Notes under the pieces: model-generated
The model's input: the letters and a program-made list of their open reading frames with translations, nothing else
What the model was told of the DNA's origin: nothing
Databases searched by the model: none
Position numbers and translations under genes: made by a program
Shown here: piece by piece, positions 1-9,291 of the stretch
Layout: each line of letters starts with the position of its first letter
Numbering within the stretch: position 1 is the first letter of the stretch
Source: Actinophytocola sp963727495
GTDB taxonomy: Bacteria > Actinomycetota > Actinomycetes > Mycobacteriales > Pseudonocardiaceae
Reading direction: 5' to 3'
Assembly: GCA_963727495.1 (NCBI GenBank)
Contig: CAVSGQ010000006.1
Coordinates: 1,116,001 to 1,180,000, forward strand
Length of the DNA: 64,000 nt

Positions 1-1193
1 ACCCAGCGGTCGTCGCGCTGGCGTGCGCGCCGGGCAACGCCGGCACCGCGGCGCTGGCCGAGTCCTACGGCGTGGACGTGGCCGATCCCGCGTCCGTGGC
101 CGACCTCGCCGTCGAGTGGCGGGCCGACCTGGTGGTGATCGGCCCGGAGGTGCCGCTGGTCGCCGGGGCCGCGGATGCCGTGCGCGCCAGGGGGATCGCG
201 TGCTTCGGCCCGGCCGCCGCGGCGGCCCGCATCGAGGGGTCGAAGGCGTTCGCGAAGGACGTGATGGCGGCCGCCGGGGTGCCGACCGCGCACGGCGAGA
301 TCGTGGACAACCCGGCGAAGCTGGACGCGGCACTGCGCCGCTTCGGCCCGACGTGGGTGGTGAAGGACGACGGCCTGGCGGCGGGCAAGGGCGTGGCGGT
401 CACCGAGGACCTCGCGGCGGCCCGGTCCCACGCGATGACGCTGCTCGACGGCGGGCACCCGGTGCTGCTGGAGACCTACCTCGAGGGGCCGGAGGCGTCG
501 CTGTTCTGCCTGGTGGACGGCAGCACGGTGGTGCCGCTGCTGCCCGCGCAGGACTTCAAGCGCGTCGGCGACGGCGACGCCGGGCCGAACACCGGCGGGA
601 TGGGTGCCTACGCGCCGCTGCCGTGGGCGCCGCCCGGCCTGGTCGAGGAGGTCGTCGCGAAGATCGTCCAGCCGGTGGCCGCGGAACTGGCCGGCCGGGG
701 CGCACCGTTCACCGGGCTGCTGTACGCGGGCCTGGCGCTGACCGCGTCGGGGCCGCAGGTGATCGAGTTCAACTGCCGTTTCGGGGACCCGGAGACGCAG
801 GCGGTGCTCGCCCTGCTGCGCACCCCGCTCGCGGGTCTGCTGCACGCGACCGCGACCGGCACGCTGGCCGCCCACCCGCCCCTGGAGTGGTCCGACGGCG
901 CGGCGGTGACCGTGGTGATCGCGGCCGAGGGCTACCCCGGCATCGCCCGCTCCGGCGACGTGATCACCGGCGCGGAGGCGGACGGGGTCCTGCACGCCGG
1001 CACCCGCCGCCGCGACGACGGCGCGATCGTCTCGGCGGGCGGCCGGGTCCTGTCCGTGGTCGGCGAGGCCGCCACGCTGTCCGCCGCCCGGGACGAGGCG
1101 TACCGCAAGGTCGAGGCCGTGCACCTGGCCGGCTCCCACCACCGCACGGACATCGCGCTGCGCGCCGTGCGGGGCGAGGTCTCGGTCCTGTAG
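1..1193 (+). CDS. purD: phosphoribosylamine-glycine ligase (GAR synthetase), 5' truncated by window edge
   Basis: Second step of de novo purine synthesis: joins glycine to phosphoribosylamine using ATP, in the cytoplasm. The reading frame is open from position 3 and enters with APGNAGTA, the N-domain nucleotide-binding loop, so only about 20-30 residues are missing. The ATP-grasp part follows (KDDGLAAGKGV near residue 120 of the visible part, GPEASLFCLVDG) and the conserved FNCRFGDPETQ motif. It ends TAG at 1193. Other purine genes (purB, purSQL, purF, purM) follow across the window on the same strand, which supports the assignment. The 137 bp to the next gene shows no clear terminator. Confidence 0.97.
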   Translation, partial: PAVVALACAPGNAGTAALAESYGVDVADPASVADLAVEWRADLVVIGPEVPLVAGAADAVRARGIACFGPAAAAARIEGSKAFAKDVMAAAGVPTAHGEIVDNPAKLDAALRRFGPTWVVKDDGLAAGKGVAVTEDLAAARSHAMTLLDGGHPVLLETYLEGPEASLFCLVDGSTVVPLLPAQDFKRVGDGDAGPNTGGMGAYAPLPWAPPGLVEEVVAKIVQPVAAELAGRGAPFTGLLYAGLALTASGPQVIEFNCRFGDPETQAVLALLRTPLAGLLHATATGTLAAHPPLEWSDGAAVTVVIAAEGYPGIARSGDVITGAEADGVLHAGTRRRDDGAIVSAGGRVLSVVGEAATLSAARDEAYRKVEAVHLAGSHHRTDIALRAVRGEVSVL

Positions 1194-1330
1194 CAGGGGA
1201 TCGGCGAGGTTCAGCCGATCAGCGGAACCGTGACCACCGGGTCTTCGTCAAAGTTCAGGATGGCCCTGCCGTCGCCTTGGTAGCCTGCGGAGGGGGACGG
1301 TTCAGTCACAACCAGTGGGGAGCGTCGGGG

Positions 1331-1732
1331 ATGCAGATCATGGGCGACTTCGGCCGCGGCATCAACGAGGCCTTCCGCCAGGTGGAACAGGCCACCCAGG
1401 GCGTCACCTCCGGCACCTTCACGGTGAACCAGCACAACGTCATCGCCGCCGCCAAGATCATCGAAACCCAGGCCGACGCATTGTTCGAGCGCCTCAAGTC
1501 GGCGCCGCGGCGAGCTCTGTTCGTCGAGGCGCCGGGCAACGACGACATCAGTCAGCGCATCGCGCCGGCGTGGAACGATCGGCTCGTCGAGGACGACGAC
1601 TCCTACGCCAACCGCGTGCGCGACTACATCAAGAGCCTGAAGAAGCTCGCTGTGCAGCTGGGTGACACGGCAAAGGCATACGGGTACACCGAGGACCAGA
1701 TCGAGGCGGCCTTTCGGGGGCACGGTGCGTAG
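1331..1732 (+). CDS. PE-like T7SS (ESX) associated small helical protein
   Basis: A 133-residue predicted all-helical protein starting ATG (MQIMGDFG). It has no signal peptide or membrane segment. Near the C terminus it carries YGYTED, which fits the YxxxD/E export motif of T7SS substrates. It sits first in a cluster with a DUF3558 lipoprotein, a PPE-like protein and an EspG chaperone, the place where a PE-like partner is expected, and its stop overlaps the GTG start of the DUF3558 gene. The function is inferred from position and the export motif; sequence resemblance to true PE proteins is weak. It has no tight homology with the small protein at 36485-36859, which holds the equivalent place in the second cluster. 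Confidence 0.6.
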   Translation: MQIMGDFGRGINEAFRQVEQATQGVTSGTFTVNQHNVIAAAKIIETQADALFERLKSAPRRALFVEAPGNDDISQRIAPAWNDRLVEDDDSYANRVRDYIKSLKKLAVQLGDTAKAYGYTEDQIEAAFRGHGA

Positions 1733-2353
1733 GAGGGCGGCATCCGCCATTGCCGGCGTGCTCGCTCTGGTGGCTTTGACGAGTTGCACCGACCAGCAAC
1801 CAGGCGAGGCAGTGCCGACGGAAAACCCGGGCGGCTCGACCGACCCGCAGCGACCAGCCGGAACCTTCGTCGAGCGGAGCCGAGCCAACTGTGGAAATTC
1901 CGCAGCGTCCGGCGGAGCTGGCGCTGGACGGGGTCAATCCGTGCGCCTTGTTCACCGATGCTCAGCTCGCCGAACTCGGCGTGGACTGGGACCCACGGGC
2001 CGGTGGGAACGGCGGCAAGCTGGCCGGGCCGACCTGTGCGTTGGACGTGGCTTCGAAGGAGCCCTACTACAGCTACACCGCCCAACTGGTCACCGACATG
2101 GGCATTGACACGTGGCTCACGGGCACCAAGAACGTCGACGCGTGGTTGGTGTCGGTGCGTGACTACCCCGCGGTCGACTTCAAGACCAAGGGTGTCGACG
2201 ACCAGGGAGTGTGTGACCACGGTCGATGTCGCCGACGGACAGCAGCTTCTGGTCGACCTGGCGCCGCTCGACGAGGTCGACTACCGGAAGCTGTGCCCGA
2301 TGAGTGAGAAGGCCGCCGCCATGGCGTTGCAGACACTGCAGACGTTGAAGTGA
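1725..2353 (+). pseudogene. DUF3558-type lipoprotein, broken by two frame shifts
   Basis: Begins at GTG 1725 inside the end of the previous gene. Frame 3 gives a basic N-terminus, hydrophobic core and lipobox (LTSC), so an exported lipoprotein. The conserved body (PAELALDGVNPCALFT ... GPTCALDV) is then in frame 1, and the C-terminal part (ECVTTVDVADGQQL ... KLCPMSEKAAAMALQTL) is in frame 2. The two shifts, both equivalent to one extra base, lie at about 1800-1860 in the Pro/Ser-rich linker and at about 2180-2215. The Cys pattern and final helix match DUF3558 lipoproteins, and an intact paralogue lies at 35723-36352 in the same kind of neighbourhood. Either a real pseudogene or indel errors; I favour errors because all domains remain. 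Confidence 0.7.
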
Positions 2354-2360
2354 GGAAGTA

Positions 2361-3581
2361 ATGGACGGGGACTACGGACTCAGCGACCTGCGCTTCACCG
2401 GATACACCAACAGCGATCTCGCGGCCCAGGTCGACGGTCTGCGGGACGGGGCCGGGCCGGAGACGTTCTACAACGCGGTCGGCGCGTTGGTGAGCCTGGC
2501 CGAGGGGCTCGCGGAGACCGACAAGACGCTGCGCGCGCAGCTCAAGGAGATCGGCGTCAGCTGGCAGGGGGAGGCGGCCGGCGGCGGCACCGACGCCACC
2601 GAGAACGCCTCCATCTACGCCGACGAGGCCACCAGCCCGGTGCAGGACTCCGCCAAGAGCGTCGACAGCCAGGGCGCCACCTTCTCCACCACCCGCAACG
2701 CCGCCCCCGACTCCGGCGTGCTGCGCGGCCCCACCGAGGAGAGCCTCGGTGACAAGGTGGCCGGCCTGTTCGGGCACACCACCGACCACGCCAAGGACGT
2801 CCGGGCCACCAACCAGGCCCGCGACCAGGCCGTCGACGGCCTCAACAACTACCAGTCCAGCTCCTCGGCCGCCCTGCGGGGCTCGCAGGCCCTCCCCGTC
2901 CCGCCCGGGATGAACCTCGTCGCGCAGCCGGTGGAACAGCCGATAGGCACCACGCACGTCCAGGGCTTCACCCCCGGCGGCGGGCTCAACCCCGCCGGCG
3001 GCGGCCCCGTCACCGGAGGCGGGCCGGGCGCGCCCGTGCCGACCGGCAGCGGCGGTGGGTTGCCGACCTCCGGCGGGCTGCCCGGTGCCGGCAACCCCGG
3101 CGGGTTGCCCGGCAACACCACCGGCGTCGGGCCGTTCGGCACCTCCGGCAGCCCCACCGTCCCCGGCGCGGGCCCGGGCGGCCTGCGCACCCCGCTCAGC
3201 CCGCTCGCGATGGGTGAGGCCGCCGCGGTCATGGGGGCCGGCGGCGCGGGCGGCGCCGGCGCGGCCGCCCAGGGGGAGCGCACCGTCCGCGGCGGCGGCA
3301 CCCCGGGCGCCACCCGGACCCCGGGCAAGGGCGGCACCCCGCTCGGCGCCGCTCCCGAGGAGGAGGCCCGCGCGGCCCGCAGTGCCGAGCGGTTCGGCGC
3401 CCGCACCGGCCGGCCGGGCTCCTCGATCATGCAACCCGCCGCCGCCGGTGGCCGGCGCGGCGAGGGCGAGGAGGACGAGGACCACGTGCGCCGCTACGGC
3501 ATCGACTCCGGCGACGTGTTCGACGACGATCGCGTGGTCGCCCCCGAGTCGATCGGCGACGAGCCGGACGACCGTCCTTGA
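2361..3581 (+). CDS. PPE-like T7SS substrate with Gly/Pro-rich C-terminal region
   Basis: A 406-residue protein starting ATG after a GAGGAAG ribosome site. Residues 1-180 are helical and contain a WxG turn (VSWQGEAAGG near residue 70), typical of WXG100/PPE-type ESX proteins. Residues 180-330 are a low-complexity Gly/Pro/Thr-rich region with repeated GGLPG/GNP units. The acidic C terminus GDVFDDDRVVAPESIG is shared with the paralogue at 36911-38407. It lies just before an EspG gene, with which it overlaps by four bases (TTGA), a translational coupling expected for a PPE protein and its chaperone. No catalytic motif is seen. Inferred to be secreted to the cell envelope or outside. Confidence 0.75.
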   Translation: MDGDYGLSDLRFTGYTNSDLAAQVDGLRDGAGPETFYNAVGALVSLAEGLAETDKTLRAQLKEIGVSWQGEAAGGGTDATENASIYADEATSPVQDSAKSVDSQGATFSTTRNAAPDSGVLRGPTEESLGDKVAGLFGHTTDHAKDVRATNQARDQAVDGLNNYQSSSSAALRGSQALPVPPGMNLVAQPVEQPIGTTHVQGFTPGGGLNPAGGGPVTGGGPGAPVPTGSGGGLPTSGGLPGAGNPGGLPGNTTGVGPFGTSGSPTVPGAGPGGLRTPLSPLAMGEAAAVMGAGGAGGAGAAAQGERTVRGGGTPGATRTPGKGGTPLGAAPEEEARAARSAERFGARTGRPGSSIMQPAAAGGRRGEGEEDEDHVRRYGIDSGDVFDDDRVVAPESIGDEPDDRP

Positions 3582-4348
3582 CCGGTCGTGGGACCGTCGT
3601 CCTCTCCACCCTCGAGTTCGACGTGCTGTGGGAACGCGAGCGGCTGCCGCGCAAGCACGAGGCGCTCGGCGTGCCCAGCCCCGGCAAGACGCACACCGAG
3701 CGCGCCCGGCTGGTCGCCGACGCGCTCGCCGGGCTCCGCGAGCGCGGCCTGTCCGACGGCGAGCGCGCCGTCCCGGACCTCGCCGACCAGCTCAGCCTGC
3801 TCGCCCACCCGCAGGTCTGCATCGACAGCTGGGTCTGGACCGACCACCGGATCTCCTCCCTCGCCGTCCTGTCCGGCAGCACCGCGCTGCTCGCGGCCGT
3901 CGACGGGCCCGAGGTCTGGCTGATCCCCGCGCGGGACACGGCGCTCGCCGAGGCCGCGGTGTCCGTCGCGGGCGACACGGCGCCGGGCCCGGGCTACTCG
4001 GTGAGCGTGCCCACCGACGCGCTGCTGGCCGCGGACAAGGAGGCCCGCGGCGACCGGCGCGAGCTCGCCGCCGCCCTGATGCGCAAAGGCGTGCCCGGCC
4101 CGGACGCCAAGACCCTCGGCGCCATGGTCGACGGGATGGGCCTGCGCGGCCAGTTCGGCGCCTCGCGCCAGCGACGCGACCAGCGCCTGGCCCGCGCCGA
4201 CCGGGTCGTCTCCTTCCACGACACCGACCGCGGGCGGTACGTCTACCTGGCCAAACCCAACAACGACGGCCGGATGTGGAGCACCATCACGCCGGCCGAC
4301 AACCAGCGGCTCGCGACGTGCGTGCGGGAACTTCTCGACGAGGTCTGA
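3578..4348 (+). CDS. EspG-family ESX secretion-associated chaperone
   Basis: A 256-residue cytoplasmic protein using a TTG start in the overlap with the preceding PPE-like gene. It opens with VVLSTLEFDVLWE and VPSPGKTHTERA and ends RVVSFHDTDRGRYVYL ... WSTITPADNQRL, the layout of EspG-family proteins, which bind PE/PPE heterodimers before export. No signal peptide or transmembrane segment is visible. It is clearly paralogous to 38485-39297 (same opening motif, same VPSPGKT, same C-terminal W-x-TI-x-PAD). The pairing PPE-EspG repeats in both islands, so each chaperone probably serves its own neighbour. Confidence 0.85.
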   Translation: MTGRGTVVLSTLEFDVLWERERLPRKHEALGVPSPGKTHTERARLVADALAGLRERGLSDGERAVPDLADQLSLLAHPQVCIDSWVWTDHRISSLAVLSGSTALLAAVDGPEVWLIPARDTALAEAAVSVAGDTAPGPGYSVSVPTDALLAADKEARGDRRELAAALMRKGVPGPDAKTLGAMVDGMGLRGQFGASRQRRDQRLARADRVVSFHDTDRGRYVYLAKPNNDGRMWSTITPADNQRLATCVRELLDEV

Positions 4349-4416
4349 GCTCGTGGGGTGAACCGGGAACCGGCGGGCGGGGCGAGCCGTCACAAGCGTG
4401 GCGCGAAGGGGTGGAC

Positions 4417-4731
4417 ATGGCGAAGTACAACATCGACGCGATCAACACCTGCATGCAGAAGGCGCAGGACTACCAGCCGAAGTTCGGCGAGATCGCGGAC
4501 ACCTTCCCGCAGGTGTGCTCGGTGTCCACGGCCTACGGCGAGCTGCCCAGCTCCGCGGCCGTCTCCAGCGCCGTCGACGCGCTCAACAGCATGCTCAACA
4601 CCGAGTTCGGGGCCGCCGAGAACCGCCTGGACGGTGTCGCCCGCGCGCTCGACGCCGTGTCGCGGACGGTGGGTGACACCGACCAGGCACACGCCGACGC
4701 CATGACCAGCAGGTCTGACGGGAGGACGTGA
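4417..4731 (+). CDS. EspC-like T7SS target protein
   Basis: A 104-residue helical protein starting ATG (MAKYNIDA) about 6 nt after GAAGGGG; an in-frame GTG six bases upstream is less well placed. Two long helices separated by a short loop, with no signal peptide or membrane segment, resemble the EspC-like/ESX-1 secretion-associated family that replaces WXG100 proteins in actinobacteria. It overlaps the following WXG100-transglycosylase gene by four bases (GTGA), so the two are probably co-translated and may be exported as a pair. No YxxxD/E motif is obvious in this partner. The name is a family-level inference. Confidence 0.65.
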   Translation: MAKYNIDAINTCMQKAQDYQPKFGEIADTFPQVCSVSTAYGELPSSAAVSSAVDALNSMLNTEFGAAENRLDGVARALDAVSRTVGDTDQAHADAMTSRSDGRT

Positions 4732-5883
4732 CCGTGACCGCCGCCGAGTCCCTGGCCGCCTACGCGGGCGGCGACGCCGTCGCGGCCGCCGCCGCGAAGG
4801 TCGAGAACGCCGACAGCGGCACCATCACCGAGGCCGCCACCCGGCTCACCGACGCGGCCACCAACGCCGGCACCTACGGCGGCGAGGTCAAGGGCGGCGT
4901 CACGCAGCTCGACGCGGCCTGGGAGGGCAGCTCCGCCGACGCGTTCGTCGCCTACATGGCCGGCTTCGAGAAGGCGGGCACCGACATCGCCACCGCGATG
5001 ACCGACGCCGCGGGCGCGCTGGGCGACGTGGCCGGGGCCATCGACGACGCCAAGCACTTCGTCTCCACCCGCTGCGACCAGGCCCTGCGCGAGATCAGGT
5101 CCTGGCTCGACGACAACCCGCAGGCCACCCAGGCGCAGCTCGACGACTACACCGGGGGCGTCTGCGCCGAGGTCGCCGGCGACGTCGACACCCACCTGGA
5201 GGGCACCGAGCAGACGCTCGCGGCCGCGCTCGGCACCCTCGACGGCGCCACGACGCCGGCCTCGACCTTCTCCGCGCTCGCCGAGCCGAACAGCCAGCCG
5301 TTCACCCCGCGGCCGGGTCAGTCCGTGCAGTGGACGCCGACGCCGCAGGAGCAGACCAGGCCGGCCGGCGCGGACGGGCACACCCCGCCCGCGACGCACG
5401 CGTTCACCGGGAACTCCGGCGGCACCGGGGATCCGGTGGCGATCCGGTGGCGGTGGCGGCTACTCGGGAGGCGGCGGCTACTCCGGGCCGTCCAGCGGTG
5501 GCCCGCCGGCCGGTGGCCCGCCGCCCGGCAACGTGCAGGAGTGGATCAAGCAGGCCATCGAGGAGCTGCGCAAGCGGGGCATCAACGTCACCGAGGCCGA
5601 CGCGCAGCGCATCTGGCAGATCATCCAGCACGAGTCCGGCGGCAACCCGCACGCGATCAACGACTGGGACTCCAACGCGGCCAAGGGCACGCCGTCGAAG
5701 GGCCTGATGCAGACGATCGACCCGACGTTCAACTCCTACAAGCTGCCCGGCCACAACGACATCTGGAACCCGGTCGACAACATCTGCGCCGGCGTGAACT
5801 ACGCGATCTCCCGCTACGGCTCGCTGGCCAACGTGCCCGGCATCCGAGCGACCGAGGGCGGCGGGAGTTACGTCGGCTACTAG
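4728..5883 (+). pseudogene. WXG100 domain fused to SLT lytic transglycosylase, one frame shift in linker
   Basis: Starts GTG 4728. Frame 3 encodes about 230 residues: a WXG100-like helical hairpin with LDAAWEGSSADAF near residue 65, then a second helical segment and a Pro-rich linker. At about 5420-5455, in a Gly-coding stretch containing a near-direct repeat of GATCCGGTGGC, the frame moves to frame 1 (one extra base). That frame continues with a (G)nYSGG linker and a C-terminal SLT domain (WIKQAIEEL ... IIQHESGGNPHAIN ... SKGLMQT ... ICAGVNYAI). The Glu of QHESGGN is the expected catalytic acid cutting peptidoglycan glycan strands. It ends TAG at 5883. Probably an exported muralytic T7SS substrate; the shift is likely an indel error in repetitive DNA. 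Confidence 0.75.
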
Positions 5884-5922
5884 ATAATCTGCGTGCGGAC
5901 CTAACCGGCGTACCCTCGGGGC

Positions 5923-6393
5923 ATGACTCGGGCAACGCCGCCGGCCGCCGACCTCGCGTTCCTGCTCGGCCACGCCAGCCATGTACTGACCACCGAGCTG
6001 ACCGCGCGGCTCGAGGAGCTCGGCATCACCCAGCGCGGGTACTGCGTGCTGTCGAAGGCGATCGACGGCGACCGCACCCAGATCAAGCTCGCCGAGCAGT
6101 GCCAGATGGACAAGACCACGATGGTCGTCACCATCGACGAGCTCGAGAAGGCCGGCCTGGTCGAGCGCCGGCCGTCCCCGACCGACCGGCGCGCGCGGCT
6201 CATCGTGCTCACCGGCGCCGGCCGCGACGTGCTCGCCCGGGCCGGGACGATCGTCGACGGCGTCTACCGCGACGTGCTGTCCGCGCTGCCCGAGCGCGAC
6301 CGCGACGGCCTGGTGAACGGCCTGGTCCGGCTGGTCGGCGACCGGCTGTCCACCCCCGTGCAGTGCGAGCGCGCGCCCCGCCGCCGGATGTAG
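5923..6393 (+). CDS. MarR-family transcriptional regulator
   Basis: A 156-residue winged-helix protein. The helix-turn-helix lies around TQIKLAEQCQMDKTTMVVT and the wing around ERRPSPTDRRARLI, both characteristic of MarR. It is followed by a 78-bp gap with a 26-bp palindrome and then a 14-TM drug exporter in the same direction. The arrangement suggests that it represses the exporter, and possibly itself, until a toxic small molecule binds. The upstream gap carries GATAAT at 5883-5888, a plausible -10 box, with no clear -35. Confidence 0.9.
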   Translation: MTRATPPAADLAFLLGHASHVLTTELTARLEELGITQRGYCVLSKAIDGDRTQIKLAEQCQMDKTTMVVTIDELEKAGLVERRPSPTDRRARLIVLTGAGRDVLARAGTIVDGVYRDVLSALPERDRDGLVNGLVRLVGDRLSTPVQCERAPRRRM

Positions 6394-6405
6394 TTAATCC
6401 CACAG

Positions 6406-6431
6406 CAGATCGTCTACTACGAGACTATCTG
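6406..6431. promoter_or_regulatory. 26-bp palindromic operator candidate between marR and MFS exporter
   Basis: An imperfect inverted repeat with arms CAGAT-N-GTCT and AGAC-N-ATCTG around a central TA (20 of 26 positions symmetric). It lies 40 bp before the exporter ATG, inside the region where its promoter must be, and is the right size for a dimeric MarR protein. Assigned by symmetry and position only. Confidence 0.6.
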
Positions 6432-6471
6432 TTAGCGTCGTTCCCGGAACCACTATCCGGGAGGCGACCCC

Positions 6472-7974
6472 ATGTCCCAGATCTCCGGCACCCTGGCCGG
6501 CACCCGGCGCGACGCACGCTGGTTCGCGCTGGTCGTGCTGTGCGCGGGGATGCTGATGATCATCCTCGACGGCACCATCGTGAACGTGGCCCTGCCGGCC
6601 ATCCAGGCCGACCTCGGGTTCAGCCAGTCCGGCCTGGCGTGGGTGGTGAACGCCTACCTCATCCCCTTCGGCGGCCTGCTGCTGCTCGCCGGCCGCGCCG
6701 GTGACCTGCTCGGCCGCCCGCGGATGTTCCTGTCCGGGCTGGTCGTGTTCACCGCGGCCTCGCTGCTGTGCGGGCTCGCCGGCAGCCAGGAACTGCTGAT
6801 CGCGGCCCGGTTCGTGCAGGGCATCGGCGGCGCGATAGCCGCCGCGGTCATCCTCGGCATGATCGTCACGATGTTCCCCGGCAGGGACGAGCAGTCCCGC
6901 GCGATCGGCGTGTTCAGCTTCGTCGCCGCGGCCGGCGGCTCGATCGGCCTGCTCGCCGGCGGCGTGCTCACCCAGTCGATCAGCTGGCACTGGATCTTCT
7001 TCGTCAACGTGCCGATCGGCGTCGCAGCCTTCCTGCTCGCGCTGCGCGTGGTGCCGGCCGAGCGCGGCATCGGCCTGCGCGCCGGGGCGGACGTGCTCGG
7101 CGCGGTGCTCGCCACGGCCGGGCTGATGCTCGGCGTCTACACGATCGTCAAGGCCGCCGACTTCGGCTGGGGCTCGGCGCGGACGCTGGTGACCGGCGCG
7201 GTCGCGGTGGGGCTGCTCGTCGCGTTCGTGCTGCGCCAGGCCCGGGTGGCGAACCCGCTGCTGCCGCTGCGGATCCTCGCCTCGCGCGCGGTGGCCGGCG
7301 CGAACCTCATCCAGGTGCTGATGATCGCGGGCATGTTCGGCATGTTCTTCCTCGGCGCGCTCTACCTGGAGAAGGTGCTCGGCTACGACCCGCTGCGGAT
7401 CGGGCTGGCCTTCCTGCCGGTGGCGGTCGGCATCGGGGCGCTGTCGCTGGGCGTGTCGGCCCGGGTGAACGCGCGGTTCGGCGAGCGCGCCGTGCTGGTG
7501 GTCGCGCTGCTGCTGGTGTTCGCCGGGCTGGCGCTGCTGACCCGGGCGCCGGTGACCGGCGGCTACCTGGCCGACCTGCTGCCCTCGATGGTGCTGATGG
7601 GCGTCGGCGCCGGGCTGGGCTTCCCCGCGCTGATGTCGCTCGCGATGTCCGGCGCCACCGAGGAGGACTCCGGTCTCGCATCCGGCCTGGTGAACACCAC
7701 CCAGCAGGTCGGCGGCGCGCTCGGGCTCGCGGTGCTGGCCACCCTGTCCACCTCGCGCAGCAACGGCCTGCTCGCCGCCGGCGAGGCCCCCGCCGAGGCG
7801 CTGACCAGCGGGTACCGGCTCGCCTTCGGCGTCGGCGCGGCCCTGGTCGCCCTCGCCGCGCTGCTCGCCGTGGTCGTCCTGCGCCGCCCCGCGGGGCAGC
7901 GGGAGCCGGACACCGACCCGGACACGGAACCGGTGGGGGCGGCGCCGGCGCGGGTGTGCGCCGAGACCCCCTGA
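6472..7974 (+). CDS. MFS drug-efflux transporter, DHA2 (14-TM) type
   Basis: A 500-residue integral membrane protein with about 14 hydrophobic segments. After TM1 it has LDGTIVNVALPAIQADL, the DHA2 signature, followed by GRAGDLLGRPRMF (motif A loop) and ARFVQGIGGA. These point to a proton-driven exporter of drugs or hydrophobic metabolites in the cytoplasmic membrane. The start ATG follows GGGAGG. It lies directly downstream of a MarR regulator and a palindromic operator candidate, so expression is probably induced by a substrate of the pump. The substrate cannot be read from the sequence. Confidence 0.93.
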   Translation: MSQISGTLAGTRRDARWFALVVLCAGMLMIILDGTIVNVALPAIQADLGFSQSGLAWVVNAYLIPFGGLLLLAGRAGDLLGRPRMFLSGLVVFTAASLLCGLAGSQELLIAARFVQGIGGAIAAAVILGMIVTMFPGRDEQSRAIGVFSFVAAAGGSIGLLAGGVLTQSISWHWIFFVNVPIGVAAFLLALRVVPAERGIGLRAGADVLGAVLATAGLMLGVYTIVKAADFGWGSARTLVTGAVAVGLLVAFVLRQARVANPLLPLRILASRAVAGANLIQVLMIAGMFGMFFLGALYLEKVLGYDPLRIGLAFLPVAVGIGALSLGVSARVNARFGERAVLVVALLLVFAGLALLTRAPVTGGYLADLLPSMVLMGVGAGLGFPALMSLAMSGATEEDSGLASGLVNTTQQVGGALGLAVLATLSTSRSNGLLAAGEAPAEALTSGYRLAFGVGAALVALAALLAVVVLRRPAGQREPDTDPDTEPVGAAPARVCAETP

Positions 7975-8008
7975 TGCGGGTGCGGCCGGGTACCGCCAGG
8001 CTTGGCCC

Positions 8009-9170
8009 ATGCGACAGCCTCTGTTGACGGTGGCCGAGCGCGCGTCGATCCCGCCGTTCCACGTGATGGATGTGCTCTCCGCCGCCAACTCCCGGCAGCG
8101 GGCGAAGGGCGACGTGGTGTCGCTGGCCGCGGGGCAGCCCTCGGCCGCGGCACCACGGCTCGTCCGCGAGGCGGCCGCCGCGGCGCTCGGCAGCCACCGG
8201 CTGGGCTACACCGAGCAGCTCGGCATCCCGGAGCTGCGCGAGGCGGTCGCCGCCCACTACGAGCGCCGCCACGCGCTGGCGGTCGAGCCGAAGGACGTGG
8301 TGCTCACCACCGGCTCGTCGGGCGGGTTCCTGCTGAGCTTCCTGGCCGCGTTCGACACCGGCGACCGGGTCGCCCTGGTCCGCCCGGGCTACCCGGCGTA
8401 CCGCAACATCCTCTCCGCGCTGGGCTGCGAGGTCGTGGAGCTGCCGTGCGGCCCGGACACCGGCTTCCAGCCGACGGTGGCGATGCTCGACGACGCCGAG
8501 GCCGATCGACGGCCTGGTGGTCGCGAGCCCGGCCAACCCGACGGGCTCGATGCTGGCCGCGGGCGAGCTGGCGGCCATCGCCGGGTGGTGCGCCGAGCAC
8601 GGCGTCCAGCTCGTCAGCGACGAGATCTACCACGGCATCCACTACCGCGACGACGACCCGGCCTCGGCGTGGCAGTTCTCCCGCGAGGCCCTGGTGGTCA
8701 ACTCCTTCTCGAAGTACTTCGCGATGACCGGCTGGCGGCTGGGCTGGCTGCTGGTGCCCGACCGGCTGCACCGCGCGGTGGACTGCCTGACCGGCAACTT
8801 CACCATCTGCCCGCCCACCCTGTCCCAGCTCGCCGCGGTCGCCGCATTCGACGCCCACGCCGAGCTGGACGCCCATGTCGCGACCTACCGGGAGAACCGG
8901 GACCGCCTGGTCACCGGCCTGCGCGAGCTGGGCATCGACCGCCTCGCCCCGGTGGACGGCGCGTTCTACGTCTACGCCGACGTCGCGCACCTGACCGGCG
9001 ACTCGATGAGCTTCTGCCAGCGCCTGCTCGCCGACACCGGGCTCGCCATCGTGCCGGGCATCGACTTCGACCCGGTCGAGGGCCACCACTTCGTCCGCAT
9101 GTCCTTCGCCGGACCGCCCGGGGACATCCCGGAGGCGCTGCGCCGCCTCGGTTCCTGGCTGCGACCCTGA
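8009..9170 (+). pseudogene. PLP-dependent class I/II aminotransferase, one frame shift
   Basis: Starts ATG 8009 in frame 2 (about 165 residues: VSLAAGQPSA, YTEQLGIPELREAV, TTGSSGGFLLSF) and continues from about 8502 in frame 3 (IDGLVVASPANPTG, LVSDEIYHGIHY, VVNSFSKYFAMTGWRLGW, AFYVYADV). The Lys of NSFSKYF is the PLP Schiff-base residue and SPANPTG is the family hallmark. Removing one G near 8502 restores a continuous protein of about 386 residues, the usual length. Therefore an aspartate/alanine-type aminotransferase whose substrate is unknown, most likely intact in the organism. A GGGG-tctt-CCCC mini-hairpin follows the stop (9171-9182). Confidence 0.85.
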
Positions 9171-9291
9171 GGGGTCTTCCCCGATGTGCCGGACCGGTCC
9201 GCTCTGGTTGACTGACAAGGGAACCACCGGGGAGCGCCGATCGTTGCTCCGGTGAGGTCACAAGACCCGGTTCGGGGAGGTAGAGACCTAG

